From positions 69,501 through 133,500 of the forward strand of contig NZ_QVLS01000005.1 in the NCBI RefSeq assembly GCF_003417535.1: a DNA stretch of 64,000 nt, read 5' to 3'. This document shows, piece by piece, positions 50,599 to 59,897 of this stretch (position 1 is its first letter; the number at the start of each line of letters is the position of its first letter). This DNA is from Hydrogenophaga borbori (GTDB taxonomy: Bacteria > Pseudomonadota > Gammaproteobacteria > Burkholderiales > Burkholderiaceae_C). The notes beneath the pieces were generated by a model. That model searched no databases, was not told where the DNA came from, and worked only from the letters and a program-made list of their open reading frames with translations. The position numbers and the translations under genes are program-made.

Positions 50599-51582
50599 AT
50601 GAGCCAGCGCATCCCCAGCCCCGGTGGCCGGCTGCTCGCCGACATCGGCGGCACGAACGCCCGTTTCGCCTTCCAGTCCGCGCCCGGTGAGCCCTTGAGC
50701 GATGTGCGCGTGCTGCCCGTGGCCCGCTACCCGGGTGTGCAGGACGCCCTGCGCGAGTACCTGGGTGGGCTGGGCCCGCGCCGCGTGCGCGCCGCGGCCA
50801 TCGCCATCGCCAACCCGGTCACGGGCGACGCGGTGCGCATGACCAACCACGACTGGGCCTTCTCGCAGCGCGCGCTGCGGGCCGAGATGGGCTGGGAGCG
50901 GCTGCGCGTGCTCAACGACTTCACCGCCCTGGCCCTGGCGCTGCCGGTGCTGCCGGCGAGCGATCTGCGCCAACTGGGCGGCGGCGATGCCGTGCCGCGC
51001 GCCGCGCGCGCTCTGCTGGGCCCTGGCACGGGGCTGGGCGTGTCGGGTCTGCTGCCCTGCGGCGCCGACGGCTGGGTGCCGCTGGAGGGCGAGGGCGGCC
51101 ACGTCACGCTGCCGGCCGCCACGCCGCGCGAGCGCTTGCTGATGGACGCGCTGGCGGCGCGCCACGGCCGGGCCTCGGCCGAGCGCGTGTGCTCGGGCGC
51201 GGGCCTGCTCGACAGCTTCCGGGTGCTCTGCGAAGCCGACGGCGTGGCCGTGCGGGGCGTGCAGCGCGCGGCCGACGTGACCGAGGCCGCGCTCCAGCAC
51301 GGCCAGCCGCAGGCGCTGGAGGCGCTGAACCTGTTCTGCGCGCTGCTGGGTTCGGTGGCCGGCAACCTCGCGCTCACGCTGGGCGCGCGCGGCGGGGTGT
51401 ACCTGGGTGGCGGCATCGTGCCGCGCCTGGGCGCCTGGTTCGACACCTCGCCCTTTCGCGCGCGCTTCGAGGACAAGGGCCGCTTCAACGGCTACCTGCG
51501 CGCCATTCCGGTGTGGGTGATCACCGCGCGCGAATCGCCCGCGCTGCTGGGCGCGGCGCGCGGCCTGGACGGCTTGGACTGA
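50599..51582 (+). CDS. glk: Glucokinase (ROK-independent Glk type)
   Basis: 327 aa. Phosphate-1 loop LLADIGGTNARFAF, NHDWAF, VLNDFTALALALP, phosphate-2 loop GPGTGLGVSGLL, EGEGGHVTLP and GGVYLGGGIVPRL. Phosphorylates glucose to glucose-6-phosphate with ATP. Same strand as trxC, 26 bases downstream. Links to the ots trehalose operon through glucose-6-phosphate only by metabolism, not by location. Confidence 0.94.
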   Translation: MSQRIPSPGGRLLADIGGTNARFAFQSAPGEPLSDVRVLPVARYPGVQDALREYLGGLGPRRVRAAAIAIANPVTGDAVRMTNHDWAFSQRALRAEMGWERLRVLNDFTALALALPVLPASDLRQLGGGDAVPRAARALLGPGTGLGVSGLLPCGADGWVPLEGEGGHVTLPAATPRERLLMDALAARHGRASAERVCSGAGLLDSFRVLCEADGVAVRGVQRAADVTEAALQHGQPQALEALNLFCALLGSVAGNLALTLGARGGVYLGGGIVPRLGAWFDTSPFRARFEDKGRFNGYLRAIPVWVITARESPALLGAARGLDGLD

Positions 51583-51635
51583 GCCGCGCCTTGCGCTAAC
51601 CTGGGCCCTCGCCCGCCGCGCCACCAGGAGACCCC

Positions 51636-51890
51636 ATGACCACCCCGCTCAGAACCGTGCTCGTCTTCACCCCCGAGGACCAGGCCTGGCTGCGGCGCAT
51701 GCAGCTGGTGGTGCCCGACTACTGGCGCGGCCACGGCGCCGCGCCCATACCGGGCGACGTGTTCCGCGTCGGCGGCCGCCAGTTCACCATCCAGGGCCGC
51801 CTGTGGGAGCACGACCTGCAGGGCCCGATGCTGCGTGTCTTCGTGGGCTCGGCCCACGCGGAGAGCGATTCGGTGTTCGCGGGCATGTGA
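51636..51890 (+). CDS. Small conserved-looking protein, function unknown
   Basis: 84 aa, not recognised. AGGAG lies 7 bases before the ATG, supporting translation. Contains VLVFTPEDQAWLRRMQLVVPD and GDVFRVGGRQFTIQGRLWEHD, probably a small beta-rich domain. No signal peptide, cysteine or membrane helix. Follows glk by 53 bases. Confidence 0.65.
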   Translation: MTTPLRTVLVFTPEDQAWLRRMQLVVPDYWRGHGAAPIPGDVFRVGGRQFTIQGRLWEHDLQGPMLRVFVGSAHAESDSVFAGM

Positions 51891-51921
51891 AGGCGGCGGC
51901 GGAGGCGCGCGACGGCGCGCG

Positions 51922-52344
51922 CTAGCTATCGTCCACGTCCCACTCGAACGCGCAGCGCTTGCAGCACACCGGCACCAGGCGCGCCGCGCCGTCCTCGCCG
52001 CCGCGCACCGGCCGCTCCGACAGGCTCAGCTGCCCGTAGGCGTGGCAGCGCGGGCAGTTGGCTTGGTTGGCCACTTCCTCGGCGTGCATCAGCAGGTAGG
52101 TGTAGCGCTGCAGCGCCCACAGCGTGATGCCGGCGGTGAGCACCACGAAGGCGGTGTTCATCAGCTTCTCGCCCGCGCTGGCGCCATCGAAGGCCTCGAA
52201 GCTCGCCAGCATGGCCACGGCGGCCAGCACCGCCAGGGCCATGTGCGCGTGGCTGGAGAGCAGCTCGCGCTCGTACCACTTGCGAAACCCCAGGCGCCGG
52301 ATGCCTTCGGCGAGTGGTGGGTTGAGCGGGTTGCTTGAGGGCAT
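51922..52344 (-). CDS. Two-helix membrane protein with C-terminal zinc ribbon
   Basis: 140 aa. Basic N-terminal region (GIRRLGFRKWYERELL), two membrane helices (ALAVLAAVAMLASFEAF; LMNTAFVVLTAGITLWALQR), then a four-cysteine ribbon (CPRCHAYGQL and PVCCKRCAFEWDV). Function unknown. ATG at 52344 chosen; a longer frame to 52380 has only a Pro/Leu-rich extension. Confidence 0.78.
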   Translation of the reverse strand: MPSSNPLNPPLAEGIRRLGFRKWYERELLSSHAHMALAVLAAVAMLASFEAFDGASAGEKLMNTAFVVLTAGITLWALQRYTYLLMHAEEVANQANCPRCHAYGQLSLSERPVRGGEDGAARLVPVCCKRCAFEWDVDDS

Positions 52345-52467
52345 GGCGGCCTCCGGCGGTAGGAGGAGCCATGGTGGCACCGGGTCGCCCGCGGGGCCAA
52401 GGCCGTCCGGAAATCCTGCCTGCCGCGCTCGGGCAATCGCACCACGGCGGGGCGCCGGCCCGGGGCC

Positions 52468-53379
52468 TCAGCGCGCGGCCGCCGCGGCGGCGGCCTCGCG
52501 CAGGCTGGCGGCGTTGGCGGCCTCGGCGTCGGCGTGCACCGTGAGGTTGGGGTAGGGCAGGCGGATGCCGCGCGCGACGAACGCGCCTTTGAGCCGGCGC
52601 AGGAACTCGCGGCGGATGCCCCACTGCTCGATGGGCAGGGTGCGGAAGCGGCAGCGGATCACCACCGAGGCGTTGTCCCAGCGCTCCACGCCCGCCACTT
52701 CCAGGTCGGCCAGGATGCGTTCGCCGAAGGCCTCGTCGGCCCGCAGCCCGGCGGCGACCTCGCGGATGACCCGGACCACGGCGTCCACGTCCTCGTGCAC
52801 CGAGACGGCGATGTCGCAGACCGCCTGGCTGAAGCCGCGCGTCATGTTGATGACCGTGGTGATGGTGCCGTTGGGCACGTAGTGCACATTGCCGTCGTAG
52901 TCGCGCAGCTGCACGTAGCGCAGCGTGACCTCCTCGACCACGCCGGAGTGGCTGCCCAGCTGCACCACGTCGCCCTGGCGGATCTGGTTCTCCAGCAGCA
53001 GGAAGAAGCCGGTGAAGTAGTCTTTCACCAGGCTCTGCGCGCCAAAACCCACGGCCAGGCCGACCACGCCCGCGGCGCCGAGGATGGGCGCCACCGATAC
53101 GCCCAGCTCGCCCAGCACCAGCATGCCCGCGATCAGGCTGACCACCACCACCACCAGGTAGCGGAACACGCGGCTGAGCGTCTCCGCGCGCTTGATCGCC
53201 TCGCGGTCGTCGTCGAGCCGGCCGGCCACGCGGTTGCGCAGCAGGCGGATGGCGCGCTGGGCGACGCCGACCACGACCCAGGCCAGGATCAGGATGAGCA
53301 CGATGCGCAGCCCGCTGGTGGCCAGGCTGCCCAGTCCCTGCCACCAGCCGGTGGCGACGTCGATGAGGTTCTCGTTCAT
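52468..53379 (-). CDS. MscS-type small-conductance mechanosensitive channel
   Basis: 303 aa. Three membrane helices including the pore helix with Gly/Ala packing (ILGAAGVVGLAVGFGAQSLV), followed by the beta domain (RQGDVVQLGSHSGVVEEVTL; VHYVPNGTITTVINMTRG). Opens under membrane tension to release solutes on hypo-osmotic shock. Overlaps the otsA stop by ATGA, so it is translated with the trehalose genes. Confidence 0.94.
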   Translation of the reverse strand: MNENLIDVATGWWQGLGSLATSGLRIVLILILAWVVVGVAQRAIRLLRNRVAGRLDDDREAIKRAETLSRVFRYLVVVVVSLIAGMLVLGELGVSVAPILGAAGVVGLAVGFGAQSLVKDYFTGFFLLLENQIRQGDVVQLGSHSGVVEEVTLRYVQLRDYDGNVHYVPNGTITTVINMTRGFSQAVCDIAVSVHEDVDAVVRVIREVAAGLRADEAFGERILADLEVAGVERWDNASVVIRCRFRTLPIEQWGIRREFLRRLKGAFVARGIRLPYPNLTVHADAEAANAASLREAAAAAAAR

Positions 53380-54770
53380 GGTTCTTTCTCCGGTTCTTGT
53401 GTGTCGCGCAAGGCGCGCAGGAAGTTTTCGCGCCACCAGTGCACGTCCTGCGCGCGGATGCGTTGCAGCAGCGCCGCGTGGCGCTGCTGGCGCTCGGCCA
53501 GCGGCATCTGCAGCGCGCGCTGAATGGTTTCGGCCGTGCGCGCCGTGTCGTAGGGGTTGACCTGCAGGGCCTCGCTCAATTGTTCGGCCGCGCCCGCGAA
53601 GCGCGAGAGCACGAGCACGCCGGGGTCGGCCGGGTCCTGCGCGGCCACGAATTCCTTGGCCACCAGGTTCATGCCGTCGCGCAGCGGCGTGACCAGGGCC
53701 ACGGCGGCCGCGCGGTACAGGCCGGGCAGGCGCTTGCGTGCCACGTTGCGGTGGATGTAGCGCAGCGGCATCCAGTCGAGTTCGCCGTGCTCGCCGTTGA
53801 TGGCGCCCGACAGGCTCTCCAGTTCGGCGCGCAGCGCGGCGTAGGCGTCCACCGATTCGCGGCTGGGCGAGGCGATTTGGATCAGCGTGGCGCTGCCCTG
53901 GTTCTCGGGGTAGTTCTGCAGCAGGGTGCGAAAGGCCTTGAGGCGCTGCGGCAGGCCCTTGGAGTAGTCCATGCGCTCCACGCCCACCAGCAGGCGGCGG
54001 CGCGCGTAGTCGCTGCGCAATTGCTCGAACATCTCGCGCGCGTCCTTGCCTTCGCCCAGGGCCTGGAACTCGTCCACGTCGATGCCGATGGGGAAGGCGC
54101 GCACCTGAAGGGTCTTGCCGAAGGCGTGCCAGCCGTGCTGGCCCACCCACTGCGCGCGCAGTTCGTCGCTGGCGTAGCGCTCGAAGTGCGTCACGTCGGT
54201 CTGGCTCTGGAAACCCACGAGGTCGTAGGCGAAGAGCGAGCGCATCAGCCAGTCGTGTTCGGGCAGCGCGGCCAGCATCAGCGGTGGCGGCAAGGGCACG
54301 TGCAGGAAGAAGCCGATGCGCTGCTCGCAGCCCATGGCGCGCAGCTCGGCCGCCAGCGGGATCAGGTGGTAGTCGTGCACCCAGATGATGTCGTCGGGCC
54401 GCAGCAGGGCCTTGAGTTTCTGCGCGAAGAGCTGGTTCACGCGCCGGTAGCCCGCGATGCCGCCGCTGTCGAAGTCGGCCAGATCGAGGCGGTAGTGCAG
54501 CACCGGCCACAGCACGCCACTGCTGTAGTTCAGGTAGTAGCTGTCGTGGTCCTCGCGGCTGAGGTCCAGGGTGACGAGCTGCACCGCGCCGGCCTGCTGG
54601 CGGTTGACCTCGCCCTGGCCGGGCGCGCCGTTCTCGGCGATGCGCCCGCTCCAGCCGAACCACAGGCCGCCGCTGGCCTCCAGTGCCTGGCCCAGGGCCA
54701 CGGCCAGGCCGCCGGCCGCGGTCTTGCGCGGATCGGCGATGCGGTTGGAGACGACGACGAGGCGGCTCAT
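53376..54770 (-). CDS. otsA: Trehalose-6-phosphate synthase
   Basis: 464 aa. GT20 synthase: N-terminal [67 protein letters not shown] and [16 protein letters not shown]. Joins UDP-glucose and glucose-6-phosphate. Third gene of the otsB-GH15-otsA-mscS unit; ATGA overlaps on both sides. Confidence 0.97.
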   Translation of the reverse strand: MSRLVVVSNRIADPRKTAAGGLAVALGQALEASGGLWFGWSGRIAENGAPGQGEVNRQQAGAVQLVTLDLSREDHDSYYLNYSSGVLWPVLHYRLDLADFDSGGIAGYRRVNQLFAQKLKALLRPDDIIWVHDYHLIPLAAELRAMGCEQRIGFFLHVPLPPPLMLAALPEHDWLMRSLFAYDLVGFQSQTDVTHFERYASDELRAQWVGQHGWHAFGKTLQVRAFPIGIDVDEFQALGEGKDAREMFEQLRSDYARRRLLVGVERMDYSKGLPQRLKAFRTLLQNYPENQGSATLIQIASPSRESVDAYAALRAELESLSGAINGEHGELDWMPLRYIHRNVARKRLPGLYRAAAVALVTPLRDGMNLVAKEFVAAQDPADPGVLVLSRFAGAAEQLSEALQVNPYDTARTAETIQRALQMPLAERQQRHAALLQRIRAQDVHWWRENFLRALRDTQEPEKEP

Positions 54771-56593
54771 ACCACCGAATCCCAGTGCGCCGACAGGCGA
54801 ACGGCGGCGTTGATCAGTCCCACCATCGAATAGGTCTGCGGGAAGTTGCCCCACATTTCGCCGGTGGTGGCGTGCGTGTCCTCGGACAGCAGGCCCAGCG
54901 GGTTGCGCACCGCGAGCATGGCCTCGAAGACCTCGCGCGCCTCGCGCACGCGCCCGGTGCGCGCCAGCGCGTCGATGCGCCAGAAGGTGCAGATGTTGAA
55001 GGCCACTTCGGGCTTGCCGAAGTCGTCGGCGGCCTCGTAGCGGCGCATGTAGGGGCCGTCGCACAGGTGGGCTTCCAGCGCGTGCAGCGTGGAAAGGAAG
55101 CGCGGGTCCTTGGGGTCGATGAAGCCGACCTCGGCCATCAACAGCACGCTGGCGTCCAGGTCGTGGTCGCCGAAGGCCGCGGCGAAGGCCTGGCGCTGCT
55201 CGCTCCAGGACTCGGCCAGGATGCGCTCGCGCATGGCCTGCGCGTGGCCAGCCCAATAGGCGGCGCGATCGGGCAGGTGCAGGGTGCGCGCGATCTTGGC
55301 CAGCCGGTCGCAGGCGGCCCAGTTCATCAGCGCCGAGGAGGTGTGCACGCGCGCGCGGGTGCGCAGCTCCCACATGCCGGCGTCGGGCTGGTCGAAGACG
55401 CGCCGCGCATGCTCGCCCACGGCCTCCAGCCGCTCGAACTCGGCGCGCCCCGGCGGGTGCAGCAGCCGGCGGTCGTGGAAGGCCTGCGAGGACGCGAGAA
55501 CGATGTTGCCGTACACGTCGTGCTGGAAGTGTTCGTGCGCCTGGTTGCCCGCGCGCACCGGGCCCATGCCGCGGTAGCCCGGCAGGGTGTCGACGACGCG
55601 CTCCGGCAAATGGCGCTCCAGCCCCACGCCGAAGAGCGGCTGCACATGGCCGCCGCTGTCCAGGCGCGCGCTGCCCACCACCACGTCGGACAGCCAGCGC
55701 AGGTAGTCCTCCATGGTGCCGATCTCGGACAGGCTGTTGAGCGCGCGCACCACGAAGAAGGCGTCGCGCAGCCAGCAGTAGCGGTAGTCCCAGTTGCGCT
55801 GGCTGTTCGGCGCCTCGGGGATGCTGGTGGTCATGGCCGCGACGATGGCGCCGGTGTCTTCGAACAGCGAGAGCTTGAGCGTGATGGCCGCGCGGATCAC
55901 CGCCTCCTGCCACTCCAGCGGCAGCGCCAGGCGCTGGCTCCAGGTGCGCCAGTAGGCGCGCGTTTCCTGTTCGAAGTGGCGCGCCACGTCGCTCACGCTG
56001 CCGGCCACGGTTTCGTCGGGGCCGAGCAGGAAGTTGTGCTCATGCACCAGCAGGAAGGGCTCGCTGGAGAGCACGTGGCTGATGGGTGCGTCGGTGTAGA
56101 GGCGCAGGGTGAGGTCCTCGCCCACGTAGCGCACGTGGTTGCTGCCCGAGGTGATGCGCGGCGCCTGAGAGCCCCAATGGAAGCGCGGCGCCAGACGCAC
56201 GCGGATGCGCGGCGTGCCCTTGAGCGCGCGCACGCGCCGCACGATCTGCATGGGCCGGAAGAAGCGCCCGCGCGCGGCAAAGCGCGGCGCGAAATCGACC
56301 ACCTGCAGGCCCTGGCCGTGCCGGTCCCACAGCTCGGTCACGAGCACGGCGGTGTTGGGTTCGTAGCGCTGGCGCGTCTCGGCCAGGTCCTCGATCTCGA
56401 TGGCCCAGGAGCCGGACTCGCCGTCGGAGCCGCCCAGCAGCGAGCAGAACACGGGGTCGCCGTCGAAGCGTGGCAGGCAGCTCCAGACGATGCGCGCGCG
56501 CGAGTCGACCAGCGCACCGATGGTGCAATTGCCGATCACGCCCAGGTGCAGCGAGGCGGCTTCTGGCGAGGCAAATCCACTCGCTGGGGTCAT
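54767..56593 (-). CDS. Glycoside hydrolase family 15 (glucoamylase/trehalase-like)
   Basis: 608 aa, full length. N-terminal beta domain (IGNCTIGALVDSRARIVWSC) and an (alpha/alpha)6 barrel with RNWDYRYCWLRDAFF, the general-acid region NQAHEHFQHDVYGN and the general-base region GEMWGNFPQTYSMVGL. GH15 enzymes release glucose from alpha-glucans; some bacterial members in this neighbourhood act on trehalose. Which one applies here is not shown. No signal peptide, so it is cytoplasmic. Overlaps otsB and otsA by ATGA. Confidence 0.92.
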   Translation of the reverse strand: MTPASGFASPEAASLHLGVIGNCTIGALVDSRARIVWSCLPRFDGDPVFCSLLGGSDGESGSWAIEIEDLAETRQRYEPNTAVLVTELWDRHGQGLQVVDFAPRFAARGRFFRPMQIVRRVRALKGTPRIRVRLAPRFHWGSQAPRITSGSNHVRYVGEDLTLRLYTDAPISHVLSSEPFLLVHEHNFLLGPDETVAGSVSDVARHFEQETRAYWRTWSQRLALPLEWQEAVIRAAITLKLSLFEDTGAIVAAMTTSIPEAPNSQRNWDYRYCWLRDAFFVVRALNSLSEIGTMEDYLRWLSDVVVGSARLDSGGHVQPLFGVGLERHLPERVVDTLPGYRGMGPVRAGNQAHEHFQHDVYGNIVLASSQAFHDRRLLHPPGRAEFERLEAVGEHARRVFDQPDAGMWELRTRARVHTSSALMNWAACDRLAKIARTLHLPDRAAYWAGHAQAMRERILAESWSEQRQAFAAAFGDHDLDASVLLMAEVGFIDPKDPRFLSTLHALEAHLCDGPYMRRYEAADDFGKPEVAFNICTFWRIDALARTGRVREAREVFEAMLAVRNPLGLLSEDTHATTGEMWGNFPQTYSMVGLINAAVRLSAHWDSVV

Positions 56594-57324
56594 GGCGAAA
56601 CCTCGTACGTTTGTTGTCGCAACCAGTCGCGCAGGGCCTGGGGGCTGTCGCAGCGCAGGCGCGCCGCGCTCGGCCCCTGGCCCACCTTGATGCCGTCGCC
56701 GCCGTGCGACTGGACCACCGCGAAGCCGTCCTCGTCCGTCACGTCGTCGCCCGCGAACACCGGCCGGCGGCCGGCAAAGGGCGGCTCGCGCAGGAAGCCG
56801 GCGATGGCGGCGCCCTTGCTGGTGTGCGCGGCCTTCACCTCCACCACGGCCTTGCCCTGCAGCAGGCGCAGATCGGGGTGGTTGGCGATGGCCTGGAACA
56901 GCGCCTCCACGCAGGCCGGCCCCAGTTCGGGCGCGGCGCGGTAGTGCAGGGCCAGGGCGGTCTGCTTCACCTCCAGCAGCAGTGCCGGGTGGCGGGCGGC
57001 GAAGGCCTGCGCCGCCACCACCACGGGGCCCAGCTCGGGCGTCACGGCCAGTCGGTCGACGCCATCGGCGCCCACGCGCAGCGCGCCGTGTTCGAAGGCG
57101 CCGGGCCAGCGCTGCACCGGCAGCCAGCGCTGCAGGTCGATGCGGGCGCGGCCGGTGACCAGCGCGAGCGCGCCCCCCAGCCGCTCGTGCAGGGCATCGA
57201 GCAGGCTCGGCAAATCGGGAGGGATCCGCACCGCATCGGGTCGGCTGGCCAGTTCGGCCAGGGTGCCGTCGAAGTCCAGAAACAGTGCCGACCCATGGGT
57301 CGACAGCGTGGGCAGCGTCGTCAT
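56590..57324 (-). CDS. otsB: Trehalose-6-phosphate phosphatase
   Basis: 244 aa. HAD-family: ALFLDFDGTLAELASRP (motif I), LVTGRAR (II), LLQGKAVVEVKAAHTSKGAA and VFAGDDVTDEDGFAVV (III/IV). Yields trehalose. First gene of the four-gene unit. No promoter stands out in 57325-57425. Confidence 0.95.
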   Translation of the reverse strand: MTTLPTLSTHGSALFLDFDGTLAELASRPDAVRIPPDLPSLLDALHERLGGALALVTGRARIDLQRWLPVQRWPGAFEHGALRVGADGVDRLAVTPELGPVVVAAQAFAARHPALLLEVKQTALALHYRAAPELGPACVEALFQAIANHPDLRLLQGKAVVEVKAAHTSKGAAIAGFLREPPFAGRRPVFAGDDVTDEDGFAVVQSHGGDGIKVGQGPSAARLRCDSPQALRDWLRQQTYEVSP

Positions 57325-57425
57325 CAGCCCGCCACCGTACCGTGGCCCCGCCCCTGGGGCAAGCCGCGGCGGCTTTGTCCGAGCCCTTGGGTGAGAGACT
57401 GCGCCGGCGCTTGACGCGCGCGGCT

Positions 57426-58616
57426 TCAGTCGTTCCAGATGCCGCGTTGCAGCAAATATTGGAGGCGAGCGGTGTGTAGGCGCTCACCTATCTGCTCCCC
57501 CGTGGCGCCATCGGCCTGGGCCTGGCGCACGGCGGCGGCGCTGTCGAAGCTCAGCAGGGCCTGCAGCGCCCGGTCCAGGCGGCGGATGCTGCGCCGCACC
57601 GTGTCGCCACCGTCGGGATCCGCCAGGGCCAGGCCCTCGATCACCCGCAGCAGTTCGCGGCAGCGCTCGGGTTTGCGCAGGGCGTCGCAGCGCAGCAGGC
57701 GCCGCAGCGCCTCGGTGGCGTCCAGGGCCTCGGGCGCGGGCCAGTCGGCGCGCTCGCGCTGCGCCATCTGCGCCAGCGCCTGCAGGGCATTGGGCACGCG
57801 CCAGTGCGCGCCCAGGGCCTGCTGGGCGGCCGCGTCGAGCGGCGCCACCAGCCAGGCCCAGCGAACGGCCAGCGACGCGCCGGTGAACAGCGGGTGGCCG
57901 TCGGCCTCGCCGGGCAGCGCCGTGGGCAGCCGGCCCGCCTGCGCTCGCGCGGCCGGCGGCAACAGCCGGGGCAGGGCGCCGCAGTCGCGCAGGGTGTCGA
58001 GCAGCCGGCCGGGCCGGGCCTCCATCAGGCCGCGCGACACCTCCTGCCACACGCGCTCGGCCACCAGGTGGTCGGCCTCGCCGCGCTCGACCATGGCGCG
58101 CATCAGCGCGGCGGTTTCGGGCGCGGCGTCGAAGCCGGGCCAGCGCGCCCGAAAACGCGCCAGCCGCAGGATGCGTACCGGGTCCTCGGCGAAGGCCTCG
58201 GTGACGTGGCGCAGCGTGCGCGCGCGCAGGTCGGCCAGGCCGCCCCAGGGGTCGATCAGCGGGGCGCTGTCGGGGTGCTCGGCGTCCTGCGCCGCCACGG
58301 CCATGGCGTTGATGGTGAGGTCGCGGCGCGCCAGGTCTTGTTCGAGCGTGACGTCGGGCTCGGCGTGGAAGGCGAAGCCGTGGTAGCCGGGGGCCGTCTT
58401 GCGCTCGGTGCGCGCGAGCGCGTATTCCTCGTGGGTGCGGGGGTGCAGGAAGACGGGAAAGTCGCGCCCCACGGGCTCGTAGCCCTCGGCCACCATGGCC
58501 TGGGGCGTGGCGCCGACGACGACCCAGTCGCGGTCGGCCTGCGCGGGTGCCGGCAGCCCGAGTTCGCGCGCCATGAGCGCGTCGCGCACCGCGCCGCCCA
58601 CCAGATAGATCTGCAT
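57426..58616 (-). CDS. cca: CCA tRNA nucleotidyltransferase without a clear HD domain
   Basis: 396 aa. Class II head: [47 protein letters not shown], and the neck/body [19 protein letters not shown]. Adds or repairs the CCA end. In E. coli-type Cca an HD phosphohydrolase follows; here the matching region ([18 protein letters not shown]) has no HD pair, so the phosphatase/phosphodiesterase activities are probably missing. Length and head are otherwise normal. Confidence 0.93.
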   Translation of the reverse strand: MQIYLVGGAVRDALMARELGLPAPAQADRDWVVVGATPQAMVAEGYEPVGRDFPVFLHPRTHEEYALARTERKTAPGYHGFAFHAEPDVTLEQDLARRDLTINAMAVAAQDAEHPDSAPLIDPWGGLADLRARTLRHVTEAFAEDPVRILRLARFRARWPGFDAAPETAALMRAMVERGEADHLVAERVWQEVSRGLMEARPGRLLDTLRDCGALPRLLPPAARAQAGRLPTALPGEADGHPLFTGASLAVRWAWLVAPLDAAAQQALGAHWRVPNALQALAQMAQRERADWPAPEALDATEALRRLLRCDALRKPERCRELLRVIEGLALADPDGGDTVRRSIRRLDRALQALLSFDSAAAVRQAQADGATGEQIGERLHTARLQYLLQRGIWND

Positions 58617-58674
58617 GGGCGCGAGTGTAGGTGGCCGGTTCGGGCCGGTCCCGCGCGGGGCCCGGCCGTGGGTG

Positions 58675-59373
58675 TCAGCGGGCGGCCGGGCGCAGGCGGT
58701 AGGGCTCGTCGAAATCGATGAAGTCGCGCTCTTTCAGGGCGCCGTCCACCCAGGACCTTACGCCGGGCAGGGCGAGCGCGCGGTCGACGTAGGCACGTAC
58801 CCCATCCGACACCGGCAGGGCGTAGGTGCGGATGCGCGTGCACACGGGCGCGAAGAAGGCGTCGGCGATGCTGAAGGCGCCGAACAGCAGGCCGTCGTCG
58901 GGCTGGGCGGCGAGCAGCTCGCCCCACATCGCCTCCAGGCGCGCGACGTCGGCGCGCAGGCCGGCCTGGTCGCGCCAGAGCAGGGCGCCGGTCTCGGGCA
59001 GCGAGGCCTCGATGTTCATGGGGCAGTGGTTGCGCAGGGCCGAGAAGCCGCTGTGCATCTCCGCGCAGACGCTGCGCGCGCGGGCGCGCTGGCGGGCGTC
59101 GGTGGGCCAGAGCGACTTGTCGGGGAAGCGTTCGGCCAGGTACTCGGCGATGGCCAGCGAGTCCCAGATGGCGAAGCCGTCGTCGACCAGTGCCGGCACC
59201 TTGCCGAGCGGGTTGACGGCCTTCACGCGCTGTTTGAAGACGGAGTCGGCTTCGAAGGAGTCGAAGCGGATGAGGACTTCCTCGAACGGGATGCCGGCCT
59301 GGCGCATGAGCACCCAGGGACGCATGGACCAGGACGAGTAATTCTTGTTGCCGATGAACAGTTGCAGGGGCAT
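58675..59373 (-). CDS. Glutathione S-transferase family protein
   Basis: 232 aa. Thioredoxin-fold N-terminal domain ([20 protein letters not shown] with a catalytic Ser; [20 protein letters not shown]) and helical C-terminal domain ([20 protein letters not shown]). Probably a zeta/YfcF-like GST, so detoxification or isomerase activity is likely. Separate from the upstream regulator because a terminator lies between them. Confidence 0.9.
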   Translation of the reverse strand: MPLQLFIGNKNYSSWSMRPWVLMRQAGIPFEEVLIRFDSFEADSVFKQRVKAVNPLGKVPALVDDGFAIWDSLAIAEYLAERFPDKSLWPTDARQRARARSVCAEMHSGFSALRNHCPMNIEASLPETGALLWRDQAGLRADVARLEAMWGELLAAQPDDGLLFGAFSIADAFFAPVCTRIRTYALPVSDGVRAYVDRALALPGVRSWVDGALKERDFIDFDEPYRLRPAAR

Positions 59374-59430
59374 GGACGGGCTCCGTGAGAACCCCGCATG
59401 CTAGGCGCCCCCGGCGGCCGAATCGATGCG

Positions 59431-59459
59431 AAAAACGGGCCCGATGGATGCGGGCCCGT
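59431..59459 (-). terminator. Terminator of the CsoR/FrmR-like gene
   Basis: On the minus strand ACGGGCCCG pairs with CGGGCCCGT over 9 bases around a 7-base loop and is followed by TTTTT. It lies 25 bases past the regulator stop, upstream of the GST gene. Confidence 0.85.
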
Positions 59460-59483
59460 CATGAATGCCCGGGTGCGCTGCGC

Positions 59484-59795
59484 TCAGGCGTATTTTTCGA
59501 GGATGCGCGTGGAGCGCTCCACGTCGCGCATGGCCGATCCTTCACCCGCGGACTCGGAGACGGCGGTCATCAGGGAGCAGGCCATCATGCGGTAGAAGGC
59601 CTTGTCCATGGCCTTGCGCGCCGCCGACATCTGCTGGGCCACCTCTTCGCAGGAGCGCTCGGTCTGCACCATGTCGATGAGACCGCGGATCTGCCCCTCG
59701 ATGCGCTTGAGCCGGTTGACCACATCGCGCTGGTTTTCGCTGCGCGGTGGGCTGGCGTGGCGGGAAGGGGGCGAAAAACCGTCGTACTGGGTCAT
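59484..59795 (-). CDS. CsoR/FrmR-family repressor with atypical sensor residues
   Basis: 103 aa. All-helical DUF156 fold: VVNRLKRIEGQIRGLIDMVQ, ERSCEEVAQQMSAARKAMDKA and FYRMMACSLMTAVSE. The first sensor Cys is present (Cys49), but the residue 25 positions on, normally His, is Ser74, with Cys73 beside it, so a Cys-based (thiol/persulfide or different metal) sensor is plausible. The N-terminal 20 residues are an extension. Its target is unknown; its own terminator makes it monocistronic. Confidence 0.85.
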   Translation of the reverse strand: MTQYDGFSPPSRHASPPRSENQRDVVNRLKRIEGQIRGLIDMVQTERSCEEVAQQMSAARKAMDKAFYRMMACSLMTAVSESAGEGSAMRDVERSTRILEKYA

Positions 59796-59897
59796 GGTCC
59801 ACCTATCAGTGAAAGGTACTCATTTGCGGAGGCGCGAGTGTGCCCCGAAACACCACCCCCGTACCGTTCGACGGACGCGATAGCGATGATGAAGCGA

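Noticed and set aside
50599..57324. glk and the ots genes as one regulated glucose-trehalose cluster
   Set aside because: They are on opposite strands with an orphan and a zinc-ribbon gene between; no shared site was found.
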